NCBI GenBank assembly: GCA_036489765.1
Contig: DASXFE010000052.1
Location: 1-64,000, forward strand
Length of the DNA stretch: 64,000 nucleotides
Reading direction: 5' to 3'
From: DATARH01 sp036489765
Lineage (GTDB): Bacteria; Pseudomonadota; Alphaproteobacteria; ATCC43930; CGMCC-115725
In this document: piece by piece, positions 8,967 through 17,422 of the stretch
Layout: each line of letters begins with the position of its first letter
Numbering within the stretch: the stretch's first letter is position 1
Notes under the pieces: generated by a model
Told to the model about the DNA's origin: nothing
What the model saw: the letters and a program-made list of their open reading frames with translations, nothing else
Database searches by the model: none
Made by a program: the position numbers and the translations under genes

Positions 8967-9995
8967 ATGGTCTTGTTCGGCCATATTCTCGGCCTGGCGC
9001 CTCAGCTATCGAGCGGGGGGCGCTCATCGCGGCAGCAGAGCATCCCGCTGGACCAGTCCAAGACCACGGCCTTTCCGCCGAGTCCCGATCCCGGAGCGCG
9101 CCCCCTATCCGAGCGCTTTCGTCTCGCACGACGTGGATCAGCGCACCTGGCCGAAGCGATTACGCTCGGGTTGGTCATGACCGTCTTCGCCTGTCTGCCG
9201 GTTGATTGGGCCTCGGCGCTGGGCGGCTATGTCGGCCGGAAAATCGGTCCCCGAACCGGAGCGTCACGGCGCGTCATCATCAGTCTCCGGCGCGCCATGC
9301 CCGAAAATGGCGAAACCGAGAACCGGCGCATTCTTATGGGCATGTGGGACAATCTTGGCCGAGCTGCGGCGGAATATCCCCATCTCGCCTGGATTTGCGC
9401 CGAACGATCCCGCCGGGTCGAACTCGTCAACGGTGAAGCCGTGACGCGCCTGTTGCACAGCAACGAGCCCGCCATCTTCTTTGGCGGTCACTTCGCCAAC
9501 TGGGAAGTGGGCCCGTCGATGATCCATCGCATGATGGGCAAGTCGCTGGTTTCGGTTTTCCGCGCTCCGAACAATCCCTGGACCGCCCGATTGTTGCGGC
9601 ACTGGCTGCCCCCGCGCCGCACGGTCGCCAAAGGCCGCGCCGGCGGGCGGGCGTTGCTGGGCCACCTTCGCGGGGGCGGCCATCTCGCCATGCTCGTCGA
9701 CCAGAAGATGAACGACGGCATCGCCGTACCTTTCTTCGGCCGGGACGCCATGACGGCTCCCGCCATCGCGCGCTTCAGCTCTCGTTTCCATTGTCCGATC
9801 GTGCCGATCCGGGTCGAGCGCCTCGAGGGCGCCCGGTTTCGCTTCACGGTCCAGCCGCCGATCGACATCGCGGACACGGACGACGCGACCGCCGATGTGC
9901 TCGCGCGGATGACCCGCATCAACGCAGAAGTCGAAAGCTGGGTCCGAGCCTGCCCCGAGCAATGGCTCTGGATTCATCGGCGATGGCCGGATTAG
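8967..9995 (+). CDS. LpxL/HtrB-type lysophospholipid / lipid A acyltransferase family protein
   Basis: A membrane-associated acyltransferase of the Kdo2-lipid A late acyltransferase family. The catalytic H(x4)E motif is present in GHFANWE, along with the substrate-binding FRAPNN, the KGRAG segment, the VDQK region and a C-terminal PEQWLWIHRRW. The core starts around the hydrophobic HLAEAITLGLVMTVFACLPVD, matching normal N-termini of about 300-residue relatives. The start is uncertain: ATG 8967 gives 342 aa with an extra, low-complexity 45-residue leader, and a later start is likely. It is isolated from other lipid A genes, lying between an amidohydrolase and a hydrolase cluster, so the acceptor could be an ornithine lipid or another lipid. 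Confidence 0.82.
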   Translation: MVLFGHILGLAPQLSSGGRSSRQQSIPLDQSKTTAFPPSPDPGARPLSERFRLARRGSAHLAEAITLGLVMTVFACLPVDWASALGGYVGRKIGPRTGASRRVIISLRRAMPENGETENRRILMGMWDNLGRAAAEYPHLAWICAERSRRVELVNGEAVTRLLHSNEPAIFFGGHFANWEVGPSMIHRMMGKSLVSVFRAPNNPWTARLLRHWLPPRRTVAKGRAGGRALLGHLRGGGHLAMLVDQKMNDGIAVPFFGRDAMTAPAIARFSSRFHCPIVPIRVERLEGARFRFTVQPPIDIADTDDATADVLARMTRINAEVESWVRACPEQWLWIHRRWPD

Positions 9996-10084
9996 GCACG
10001 CTTTTTCACGACGGATCCGAAAATCGACCGGTTTGGTACACTCCTGGTGCGGCGCGGCAGAGCGACGTGAAGGGAGCACACGGC

Positions 10085-10867
10085 ATGGCACCGGAAACCA
10101 CCGAGCTGAACATCCGCGGCGTCACGGTGCGTCTCCACCGCGCCGGCGGCGGCCCCACGGTTTTGTTCCTGCACGGGGCCGGCGGGGTGCCGCAGTGGCT
10201 GCCGTTTTTCGATGCGCTCGCCGAGCGGTGCACGGTGCTGGTGCCGGAGCATCCGGGGTTTGGCGGGTCGGATGATCCGGCTTGGATCTCTTCGATGCCG
10301 GATCTGGCGATGTTCTACCTCGACCTCGTCGAGGAGGCGGGGCTCGACGGCATCCACCTGATCGGAAATTCGCTCGGCGGGTGGCTGGCAGCGGAGATTC
10401 TGGTGCGCGACCGCTCGCGCTTCCGCAGCCTCGTGCAGCTCGCGCCGGCGGGCATCCGCGTCAGGGGCGTGCCGTGCGGCGATAATTTCATCTGGGGGCC
10501 GGAAGAGGCGATCCGCAACCTCTATCACGACCGGGCTTTCGCCGACCGCATCCTCTCCCTGACGCCGAGCGAGGCGCAGCTCGACGTGATGCTGCACAAC
10601 CGCTTCACGGTCGCGAAATTCGGCTGGCAGCCGCGCTGGTACGACCCCGACCTGGAAAAATGGCTGCACCGGATCAAATTGCCGGCGCTCGTCGTCTGGG
10701 GCGACGACGACAAGATCATGCCGCCTGCCAACGCCGCGCTCTGGCGCGAGCGATTACCCGACGCGCGGGTCGTGACGATCGAGAAATGTGGGCACCTGCC
10801 GCATGTCGAGCACGCCTCCATGGTCGCCCGGCACGTCATCGATTTCATCGAGGGGGTGCGGCGATGA
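10085..10867 (+). CDS. Alpha/beta hydrolase
   Basis: A 260-residue alpha/beta-hydrolase with the oxyanion segment LFLHGAGG, the nucleophile elbow GNSLGG (Ser96), an acid in WGDDDK and the catalytic His237 in CGHLPH. The length and motif spacing match meta-cleavage product hydrolases and related esterases. No signal peptide is seen, so it acts in the cytoplasm. The stop overlaps the ATG of the following flavin-dependent oxidoreductase (ATGA), indicating an operon; an oxygenation followed by C-C or ester cleavage is a reasonable inference. The ATG follows GTGAAGGGAGCACACGGC, whose GGGAG is a good ribosome binding site. Confidence 0.9.
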   Translation: MAPETTELNIRGVTVRLHRAGGGPTVLFLHGAGGVPQWLPFFDALAERCTVLVPEHPGFGGSDDPAWISSMPDLAMFYLDLVEEAGLDGIHLIGNSLGGWLAAEILVRDRSRFRSLVQLAPAGIRVRGVPCGDNFIWGPEEAIRNLYHDRAFADRILSLTPSEAQLDVMLHNRFTVAKFGWQPRWYDPDLEKWLHRIKLPALVVWGDDDKIMPPANAALWRERLPDARVVTIEKCGHLPHVEHASMVARHVIDFIEGVRR

Positions 10868-12009
10868 AGCTCGTCTCGTTCCACCTGATGCCGTATCGCC
10901 CGCTCGACCTGGCCGAGGCGGCGAAGCACCGCTCGGCCTGGGTCGTGCTGCCCAACAACCTCTACGACCCGGTGAAAGGCGCCGAAGAGTACGAACGCCA
11001 CATCGCCGCGCTCGCCTATTCGGAGCAGCTCGGCTTCGACGCGATCGGGGTGAATGAGCACCACCAGACCGCCTACGGGCTGATGCCGGCGCCGAATTTG
11101 ATCGCCAGCGCGCTCATCCAGCGCACCAAGCGGGTCGAGATCGCGATCCTCGGCCGCGCGCTGCCGCTGGTGAACAACCCGATCTACATCGCGGAGGAAT
11201 TCGCGATGCTCGACAATCTGTCGAAGGGCCGGATCATCGCCGGGTTCGTCCGCGGGATCGGGTCGGAATACCATTCGTCCGGGGTCAACCCGTATTTCTC
11301 GCACGCGCGGTTCCACGAGGCGCACGACCTGATCATCCGCGCCTGGACCGAGCCGGGCCCGTTCGCGTTCGACGGCGACCATTTTAGCCTGCGTTACGTC
11401 AACCTCTGGCCCCGCCCCTACCAGCGGCCGCACCCGCCGGTGTGGATCCCCTCGCAGGGATCGAGCGAAACGGTCGCCTGGGCCTCGCACCCCGACCGGA
11501 AATACCCGTTCCTCGTCACGTTCTCGTCGGCCGACCTCGTCGCGCGCTATCACACGACCTACCGCGAGAAGGCACGCGAATACGGCTACGAAGCGGCGTC
11601 GGGGCAGCTTGGCTGGGCCTGCCCGATCTATGTCGCCGACACCGACGAGCGCGCGATGGCCGAAGCCGGGCACGCGGTCGAGACGCTCTTCAACGACTTC
11701 CTGCGCCAGACCTTCGAGATGCTGATGCCGCCCGGCTACACGTCGATGGGCTCGATGAAGAACTTCATCCAGATGCGCCGCGCGCTCGGCAACACCGGCG
11801 GACGGATGACCGCGCAAGGCCTCGTCGACAGCGGCACGGCGCTTATCGGCAGCCCCAAGACCGTGCTCGCCGGAATCAACCGGATGCGCGAGCGCACCGG
11901 CTTCGGCATCCTCGTCTGCCTCCTCCAGTTCGGCGTCCTCAACGACGAGCTCACCCGCCGCAACATGGACATGTTCGCCGCCGAGGTGATGCCGCACCTG
12001 AGGGATTGA
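10864..12009 (+). CDS. LLM-class flavin-dependent oxidoreductase (luciferase-like)
   Basis: A 381-residue bacterial-luciferase-fold enzyme that would use reduced FMN, or F420 in other lineages, to oxygenate or oxidise a small substrate. It has the family pattern GFDAIGVNEHHQTAYGL, the segment AILGRALPLVNNP and the GRIIAGFVRGIGSEY region. The start overlaps the alpha/beta hydrolase stop by four bases, so both are translated from one message. The neighbouring downstream gene encodes a periplasmic solute-binding protein, suggesting uptake plus oxidative breakdown of a common compound. The specific substrate cannot be inferred from sequence. Confidence 0.9.
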   Translation: MKLVSFHLMPYRPLDLAEAAKHRSAWVVLPNNLYDPVKGAEEYERHIAALAYSEQLGFDAIGVNEHHQTAYGLMPAPNLIASALIQRTKRVEIAILGRALPLVNNPIYIAEEFAMLDNLSKGRIIAGFVRGIGSEYHSSGVNPYFSHARFHEAHDLIIRAWTEPGPFAFDGDHFSLRYVNLWPRPYQRPHPPVWIPSQGSSETVAWASHPDRKYPFLVTFSSADLVARYHTTYREKAREYGYEAASGQLGWACPIYVADTDERAMAEAGHAVETLFNDFLRQTFEMLMPPGYTSMGSMKNFIQMRRALGNTGGRMTAQGLVDSGTALIGSPKTVLAGINRMRERTGFGILVCLLQFGVLNDELTRRNMDMFAAEVMPHLRD

Positions 12010-12114
12010 AGCCGAAGTTCCCCTCTGAGAGGGCTTGTACAGCGGCTGGCTTCCTGGGCTACAGTAAGCGGCAATACGCCGCACCTAAGCGGCCAACCGA
12101 CAGGGAGGGTCGCG

Positions 12115-13677
12115 ATGAGCACGTTTGGGTCAATGAGCCGTCTTTCCCGCCGCGAAGTGCTCGCCGGCGCCGCGGCGCTCGGGGCGGCCGCCGGGGCGCC
12201 GGTGCGGCTCTTGGCGGCGGAGGCGGATACGCTGACCTGGGGCGTCCATATCTCGCTCGCGCCGGTCTGGTTCGACCCCGCCGAGGTGTCTGGCCTCATC
12301 ACGCCGTTCCTCGCGCTCTACGCGCTGCACGACGCGATGGTAAAGCCGATGCCGGGCCAGGGTCTCGCGCCGAGCCTTGCCGAGTCGGTGACCGCGTCCG
12401 AGGACGGGCTCACCTACGATTTCGTCCTCCGCAAAAATGCCAAGTTCCACAATGGCGACCCGGTGACCGCCGAGGACGTCAAATATTCGTTCGACCGCTA
12501 TCACGGCGCCGCCAACGACATGATCAAGGGCCGCATTGCCGCGGTGGAAACCCCGGACCCGCAGCACGTGCGGTTCAAATTGAAGAACCCGTGGCCGGAT
12601 TTCCTCACGTTTTACGCGACGGCGAGCGCAGCCGGGTGGATCGTGCCGAAGAAGTACGTCGAGAAGGTCGGCGCCGACGAGTTCAAGAAGGCGCCCGTCG
12701 GGGCGGGTCCGTACAAATTCGTCTCGTTCAAGCCCGGCCTCGAGCTGGTGCTGGAGGCATTCCCCGGTTACTGGCGCAAGGCGCCGGCGGCGAAGCGCCT
12801 CGTCTGGAAGGTGATCCCGGACGAGACGACGCGGCTCGCGGCTCTGAAGCGCGGCGAGGTCGACATCGCCTATTCGATCCGCGGCGAGCTCGCCGAGGAG
12901 CTGCGCAGCACGAAAGGCCTGTCGCTGAAGCCGGCGGTCGTGCAGGGCACGTTCTGCATCTATTTCCCGGACCAGTTCGACCCGAAATCGCCATGGCACG
13001 ACCAGCGCGTGCGCAAGGCGGCGAGCCTCGCGATCGACTGCAAGGGCTCGAACGAGGCGCTGACGCTCGGCTATTCGCTCGTCTCGGGAAATCCGATCGT
13101 GCCCGATTTCTACGATTATTTCTGGCAGCCCCCGGCCCCGGTCTACGACCCGGCGGCGGCGAAAAAGCTGCTCGCCGAGGCTGGCTTCCCGAACGGGTTC
13201 GACGCCGGCGACTATTACTGCGATTCGTCCTACGCGAATATCGGCGAGGTGGTGGTCGACAATCTCGGGACGGTCGGGATCCGCTCGAAGCTCCGGCCGA
13301 TCGAGCGCGCCGCCTTTGTCCAGGGCTACGCGGCGAAGCAGTACAAGAACATCATCCAGGCCGGTCCGGGCGCGTTCGGCAACGCCGCGACGCGGATGGA
13401 GATGCACGTCGTCAAAGGCGGCATCTTCGCCTACGGCACCTACCCGGACATGGACGAGCTCTATCAGCAGCAGGCGGTCGAGCTCGACAAGGCGAAGCGC
13501 ACCGCACTCCTCCACAAGATGCAGCAGCTCATCTACGAGCGGACGATCTTCGCCCCGATCTGGCAGCTCGCCTTCCTCAACGGCACCGGCCCACGGGTCG
13601 CCGAGTCGAGCTTCGGCAAGATCGCCGGCTTCCCTTACACCGCCCCCTACGAAGACATCGCGATCAAGCCGGCCTGA
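12115..13677 (+). CDS. ABC transporter substrate-binding protein, family 5, Tat-exported
   Basis: A 520-residue periplasmic solute receptor of the peptide/nickel/opine (SBP_bac_5) family. The N-terminus carries a twin-arginine signal (LSRREVLAGAAALG) with cleavage near residue 37. The typical pattern ESVTASEDGLTYDFVLRKNA and the following FHNGDPVTAEDVKYSFDR are present. GGGAGG lies seven bases before the ATG. No permease or ATPase genes of this family accompany it in the window, so it either serves a transporter encoded elsewhere or lost its partners. The hydrolase/oxidoreductase pair upstream (105 bases away) hints at the ligand being a catabolic substrate. Confidence 0.92.
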   Translation: MSTFGSMSRLSRREVLAGAAALGAAAGAPVRLLAAEADTLTWGVHISLAPVWFDPAEVSGLITPFLALYALHDAMVKPMPGQGLAPSLAESVTASEDGLTYDFVLRKNAKFHNGDPVTAEDVKYSFDRYHGAANDMIKGRIAAVETPDPQHVRFKLKNPWPDFLTFYATASAAGWIVPKKYVEKVGADEFKKAPVGAGPYKFVSFKPGLELVLEAFPGYWRKAPAAKRLVWKVIPDETTRLAALKRGEVDIAYSIRGELAEELRSTKGLSLKPAVVQGTFCIYFPDQFDPKSPWHDQRVRKAASLAIDCKGSNEALTLGYSLVSGNPIVPDFYDYFWQPPAPVYDPAAAKKLLAEAGFPNGFDAGDYYCDSSYANIGEVVVDNLGTVGIRSKLRPIERAAFVQGYAAKQYKNIIQAGPGAFGNAATRMEMHVVKGGIFAYGTYPDMDELYQQQAVELDKAKRTALLHKMQQLIYERTIFAPIWQLAFLNGTGPRVAESSFGKIAGFPYTAPYEDIAIKPA

Positions 13678-13684
13678 CCAGCTG

Positions 13685-13778
13685 TCATTGCGAGGAGCGA
13701 AGCGACGCGGCAATCTCGGGCCGTAGGAGACGCCTCCGATCGAGATTGCCGCGCCGCCTGCGGCTCCTCGCAATGATG
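13685..13778. repeat. Palindromic interspersed repeat (CATTGCGAGGAGC type)
   Basis: Two arms, 13685-13718 and 13741-13778, are near-perfect reverse complements: TCATTGCGAGGAGC, a variable spacer, then GCGGCAATCTCG. The outer bases CTGTC and GACAG extend the dyad. Elements of this kind are dispersed in many alphaproteobacterial genomes and form long RNA hairpins. This copy lies between the solute-binding protein gene and the histidine phosphatase gene, where it could act as a transcriptional or stability boundary. Confidence 0.85.
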
Positions 13779-13790
13779 GTGACAGACGCC

Positions 13791-14381
13791 ATGCCGCATC
13801 CGATCGTCGCCCTCGCCCGCCACGGCGAGACCGAGTGGAGCCTGTCGGGCCAGCACACCGGCCTCACCGACCTGCCGCTGACCGCGAACGGCGAAGAGCA
13901 GGCGCGAAGGCTCGGCACGCGCCTCGTGGGCATGAATTTCGCGCGGGTGCTGACGAGCCCCCTGCAACGCGCCGCCCGCACCTGCGCGCTCGCCGGGTTT
14001 GGTGCCGTCGCGGAAACCGACCCCGATCTCGTCGAATGGGATTACGGCGAATACGAGGGCATCCGCACCGCCGAGATCCTGCGCACCAGCCCGGGTTGGC
14101 AGCTCTTCCGCGACGGCTGCCCCGGCGGTGAATCCCCGGCGCAGACCGGCGCGCGAGCCGACCGCATCATCGCGCGCCTCCGCGCCGCCGAGGGCGACAC
14201 CCTCGTCTTTTCGAGCGGCCATTTTTCGCGCGTCTTCGCCGCCCGCTGGCTCGGCCTCCCACCCGGCGGCGGCACCTATTTCATCCTCAACACCGCGAGC
14301 CTGAGCCTCCTCGGCTACGAACACGACCTGACCGAGCCCGCCATCCGCCTGTGGAACGACACGGGGCACATCGAGAGCTGA
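13791..14381 (+). CDS. Histidine phosphatase family protein (phosphoglycerate mutase-like)
   Basis: A 196-residue protein with the phosphoenzyme motif LARHGETEWS near residue 8, a second catalytic region VFSSGHFSRVFAARWL, and a Glu in VEWDYGEYEG. These define the broad PGAM-like phosphatase superfamily, where small-molecule phosphatase activity is most common. The ATG at 13791 is chosen because the motif then lies at the usual position; ATG codons at 13773 and 13776 sit inside the right arm of the palindromic repeat. Only 88 bases separate it from kpsE, but a promoter between them suggests separate control. Confidence 0.88.
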   Translation: MPHPIVALARHGETEWSLSGQHTGLTDLPLTANGEEQARRLGTRLVGMNFARVLTSPLQRAARTCALAGFGAVAETDPDLVEWDYGEYEGIRTAEILRTSPGWQLFRDGCPGGESPAQTGARADRIIARLRAAEGDTLVFSSGHFSRVFAARWLGLPPGGGTYFILNTASLSLLGYEHDLTEPAIRLWNDTGHIES

Positions 14382-14411
14382 AGCCGCGCAAGGGCCCGCT
14401 GGCGGCGATGA

Positions 14412-14439
14412 TTGCCATCCTCGGATTTGGTCCTATATT
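14412..14439 (+). promoter_or_regulatory. Candidate sigma-70 promoter of the kpsE-like gene
   Basis: TTGCCA and TATATT are separated by 16 bases, ending about 30 bases before the GTG start of the capsule export gene, with GGGGAG as ribosome binding site in between. Both hexamers are close to consensus for a GC-rich genome. Confidence 0.6.
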
Positions 14440-14469
14440 CGTCACGGGCGAGCGGGGAGCATACGGATC

Positions 14470-15657
14470 GTGAGTTTGACGCACCGGGTTCGGGCGATCG
14501 CGGGCAACGCTGGCGCAGTGGCGGGGGTGAGCCCATCGGCAATATCGGGTTTCCTCGCCCGCTTCCTGCGTTCGTTCAACATCTGGTTCTGGGCGATCGT
14601 CGGGGTGCCGACGCTTCTGGGCGCCGTGTACTTCTTCGGAATCGCGTCCAACCAATATCTGACCGAGGCGCAATTCATCGTCAAAGGGCCGACCAAAACG
14701 CCGGTCGGGGCGATCGCCTCGCTGTTCAGCGGCGCCGCCGGGGCAGCCGGCGACAACGACACCCAGGTCGTGCGCGAGTTCATCCTGTCGCGCGACGCGG
14801 TGAAAAAGCTCGAGCAGCAGGATGATCTGCGCGCGCTCTTGAGCCGGCCCGAGGGGGATTTCCTGACCCGTTATCCCGGGCTCAGCTTCTGGCGGCGTGA
14901 TTTCGAGGCGCTGTACAAGACCTATGGGCGTTTCGTCAGCGTCGATATCGACAGCGCGAGCGGCATCGCCACGCTAGACGTCAAGGCCTACCGGCCCGAG
15001 GACGCGCAGCGGATCGCCACCGCGCTCCTCCACGACAGCGAGCAGCTCGTCAACGACCTCAACGAGCGGGCCCGCAACGACGCGCTCAAGACCTTTCAGC
15101 AGGAGGTGGACAAGGACGAGGCGCACCTCGACCAGATCCAGAACGAGCTGACGAAGTACCGGGTCAAGGCCAACATGCTTCAGCCGGAGGCTGAGGCGAA
15201 GGGACCGCTCACCCTCCTCGGCGACCTCAACAAGGAAGAGGCCGCGGCCAAGGCACAGCTTGCCGATGCGCTAAGGAACGCGCCGAAAAGCCCGCAGGTC
15301 GGCCTCCTCAGGACGCGCCTCACCTCGCTCGACAAGCTGATCGCCGAGGAACGCAGCAAGCTCACCGGCGGCGGCAACTCGGTCGCGACCGCCTCGACCG
15401 AATACGAGCGGCTCGACCTTCAGCGCCAGATGGGCGAAAAGCTCGTCGCCTCGGCCGTCGCCGCACGCGAGCAGGCACGCCTGGAAGCGCAGCGCCAGCA
15501 GCTCTATCTCGAGACGATCGCCCAGCCCAATCTCGCCGACTACCCGCTCTATCCGAAGCGGGCGGTCTCATTCATAACCCTGGTGGCGTGCTGTCTGCTC
15601 GGCTACGCCATCGTGTGGCTTCTGCTCGCAGGCGTCAAAGAGCACGCCCGGGCCTGA
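14470..15657 (+). CDS. kpsE: Capsule polysaccharide export inner-membrane protein, KpsE/BexC/CtrB family
   Basis: A 395-residue membrane-periplasmic adaptor that links the ABC transporter KpsMT to the outer-membrane export protein. Transmembrane helices lie at about 37-58 and 366-388, with a large periplasmic region between, containing coiled-coil stretches (about 190-260 and 290-350) and the Wzz-like start YLTEAQFIVKGP. The C-terminal pattern NLADYPLYPKR before the last helix is typical of the family. The GTG start places the first helix correctly. No KpsD-like outer-membrane partner is present in the window. The symbol is by family resemblance. Confidence 0.88.
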   Translation: MSLTHRVRAIAGNAGAVAGVSPSAISGFLARFLRSFNIWFWAIVGVPTLLGAVYFFGIASNQYLTEAQFIVKGPTKTPVGAIASLFSGAAGAAGDNDTQVVREFILSRDAVKKLEQQDDLRALLSRPEGDFLTRYPGLSFWRRDFEALYKTYGRFVSVDIDSASGIATLDVKAYRPEDAQRIATALLHDSEQLVNDLNERARNDALKTFQQEVDKDEAHLDQIQNELTKYRVKANMLQPEAEAKGPLTLLGDLNKEEAAAKAQLADALRNAPKSPQVGLLRTRLTSLDKLIAEERSKLTGGGNSVATASTEYERLDLQRQMGEKLVASAVAAREQARLEAQRQQLYLETIAQPNLADYPLYPKRAVSFITLVACCLLGYAIVWLLLAGVKEHARA

Positions 15658-15678
15658 TCCTCGGGCCGGGCGCTACAG

Positions 15679-16458
15679 TCACATCACCTCTATGTGTTCG
15701 CGGACATTGCGCATCAGCCAGAGCCCGATGGCCGTCAAGACCAGGAGGATGTAGCTGAGGTAGAGAGGGTACTGATAGGTCGGAATCATATTGCCGTACA
15801 GCCCCCCCCGAATGATCTCGTAAGCCAAAAGTGCCGGGTTGACGGTCAAGGCCATGTCGCGCAACCCCGGCGGCAGCCAGTACGACATATACGGAAAGCC
15901 GCTTATCATGATGTAGACATAGGAAATGGGGGGCCAGATGTGCTCCACCATCTCGCTCCGTTCCGACACTGCCGCGACGATCAAGGCGATCGCCAGGGCC
16001 CACCAAGCCATGAGAAAGAAGCCCAAAAGCATCAGCGGGAAATCGTACGGCAAATCGAGAATCCCCGCGGCGCAGAATACGATGAAGGAAAATGCGGTTG
16101 AGGCCGCATTTCCTATCGCCTCGAGACCGCAGCGGCCGATAAATATATCCAACGGCGTGATGGCGCTGTGGTACAGGAGTGCGGAATTGGAGCGCACAAC
16201 GTGCATGGCCATTCCGGTAACATGCCGGAAGACCAGCAGCCCCATGTAACCCGTCCACAGGAAAGGGAACATGGGCAGCCCATTCTCGCTGCTTGGACGA
16301 ATCACATGCCACAACGTGAGTACTGGAACGGCGAAAATTAACGGCTCAAAGAATAGCCACGCAAACCCCAGGTTGCGCCGCCCCCAGCGCGTTTGCACTT
16401 CTCGCATGAATATGGCGGTCAATACTCGACCCTGGTTCGCAAACGAGTTCTGTGACAT
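15679..16458 (-). CDS. kpsM: ABC-2 type polysaccharide export permease, KpsM/BexB family
   Basis: A 259-residue inner-membrane permease with six predicted hydrophobic segments; it would translocate the lipid-linked polysaccharide with the KpsT ATPase. The N-terminus has the family's amphipathic REVQTRWGRRNLGFAW followed by the first membrane helix, and IRPSSENGLPMFPFLWTGYM. The gene is on the opposite strand to kpsE and kpsT, although the three proteins normally come from one operon; it is convergent with kpsE (21-base gap) and divergent from kpsT. AGAGAAG precedes the ATG. Symbol given by family. Confidence 0.88.
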   Translation of the reverse strand: MSQNSFANQGRVLTAIFMREVQTRWGRRNLGFAWLFFEPLIFAVPVLTLWHVIRPSSENGLPMFPFLWTGYMGLLVFRHVTGMAMHVVRSNSALLYHSAITPLDIFIGRCGLEAIGNAASTAFSFIVFCAAGILDLPYDFPLMLLGFFLMAWWALAIALIVAAVSERSEMVEHIWPPISYVYIMISGFPYMSYWLPPGLRDMALTVNPALLAYEIIRGGLYGNMIPTYQYPLYLSYILLVLTAIGLWLMRNVREHIEVM

Positions 16459-16626
16459 CAGCTTCTCTTCGCACCCACATCCGCTATCACTGCGCCGCCG
16501 CGACCGACCGCCTCACAAGCTTCAAGAGATGAACCGTCGACGCCAAGGCCCTTGGAACCGCGTTGCCCGACCGAGCCGCGCCGGCACGAGGATGATGCTG
16601 CCCCGCGTGTGCACCCGCGAGCGCCC

Positions 16627-16655
16627 TTGGCACCCAAGTGCTGTGGCCTTATATC
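16627..16655 (+). promoter_or_regulatory. Candidate sigma-70 promoter of the kpsT-like gene
   Basis: TTGGCA, a 17-base spacer and TATATC lie 35 bases before the kpsT ATG, in the 232-base divergent region shared with kpsM. Spacing is optimal and this would explain how kpsT is expressed independently. Confidence 0.55.
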
Positions 16656-16690
16656 CAAACGCTGTGTCGTCGGACCGTCTGCTGGGCAAG

Positions 16691-17344
16691 ATGATTAAGG
16701 TCACGGGGGTTTGCAAGGACTACCACTCGGAGACGCGCGGGCGCTGGCGGCGCGTGCTGAACGATATTTCGCTGACGGTGGCGCGCGGTGAGAAGATCGC
16801 GCTCCTGGGGCGCAACGGGGCCGGAAAGTCGACGCTGATCAGGCTGATCTCCGGGATCGAGATGCCGACCGCGGGGAAGATCGAGCGAACGATGTCGGTG
16901 TCGTGGCCGGTCGGGCTCGAAGGGGGGATCGGCGGCAGCATGACCGGCAACGACAACGTCCGATTCATCGCGCGCGTCTACAACAAGCCGTTCGCGGAGG
17001 TTCGCGATTTCGTCGACGATTTCGCCGAGCTTGGGCGCTTCATGTCGGAACCGGTGCGCACCTATTCGACCGGCATGCGGGGGCGCCTCAATTTCGCGCT
17101 CTCGTTCGCCGTCGATTTCGACTGCTACCTGATCGACGAGGTCATCGCCGCCGGCGACGCCCGGTTCCAGGAGCGGTCGCGGTACGAAGTATTCGAAAGG
17201 CGGGCCGACCGCAGCATGATCCTCGCTTCGCACATCCCCGATATCGTCAAGCATTACTGCTCGAAGGCACTGATCATTCATCACGGCCGAGCCAAGATGT
17301 TCGATGATCTCGATCTCGCCGCCGAAATTTACCATGCGTTGTAG
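16691..17344 (+). CDS. kpsT: Polysaccharide export ABC transporter ATP-binding protein, KpsT/BexA family
   Basis: A 217-residue ATPase, the standard length for KpsT. Walker A is GRNGAGKST (about 45-53), the ABC signature is YSTGMRGRLNFALS, and Walker B is CYLIDEVIAAGD, where the D/E and following GD are family marks. The last part (LASHIPDIVKHYCSKALII) carries the switch His. ATG 16691 is selected because it gives the canonical opening MIKVTGVCKDY; the frame is open upstream but contains nothing family-like. Downstream is a bidirectional hairpin and the convergent methyltransferase gene. Confidence 0.92.
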   Translation: MIKVTGVCKDYHSETRGRWRRVLNDISLTVARGEKIALLGRNGAGKSTLIRLISGIEMPTAGKIERTMSVSWPVGLEGGIGGSMTGNDNVRFIARVYNKPFAEVRDFVDDFAELGRFMSEPVRTYSTGMRGRLNFALSFAVDFDCYLIDEVIAAGDARFQERSRYEVFERRADRSMILASHIPDIVKHYCSKALIIHHGRAKMFDDLDLAAEIYHAL

Positions 17345-17386
17345 ACGGCGTTGGCGGCCGTCTGCGCTCCGGGATCGTGGCGGTCT

Positions 17387-17407
17387 CAAAGGGCATCCTG
17401 CCCTTTG
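17387..17407. terminator. Hairpin between convergent kpsT and methyltransferase genes
   Basis: CAAAGGGCA-tcc-TGCCCTTTG is a perfect 9-bp stem in the 78-base gap between two convergent stop codons. No strong T tract follows on either strand, yet position and symmetry suit a bidirectional terminator. Confidence 0.5.
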
Positions 17408-17422
17408 CCGATGTTCGGCGCT

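Noticed and set aside
11442..13790. Long plus-strand frame leading into the histidine phosphatase
   Set aside because: It covers the oxidoreductase and solute-binding protein genes in another frame; only the last 196 codons show phosphatase motifs.
16271..16690. Longer start for the kpsT gene
   Set aside because: The extension is antisense to kpsM and the intergenic region; canonical KpsT length starts at 16691.
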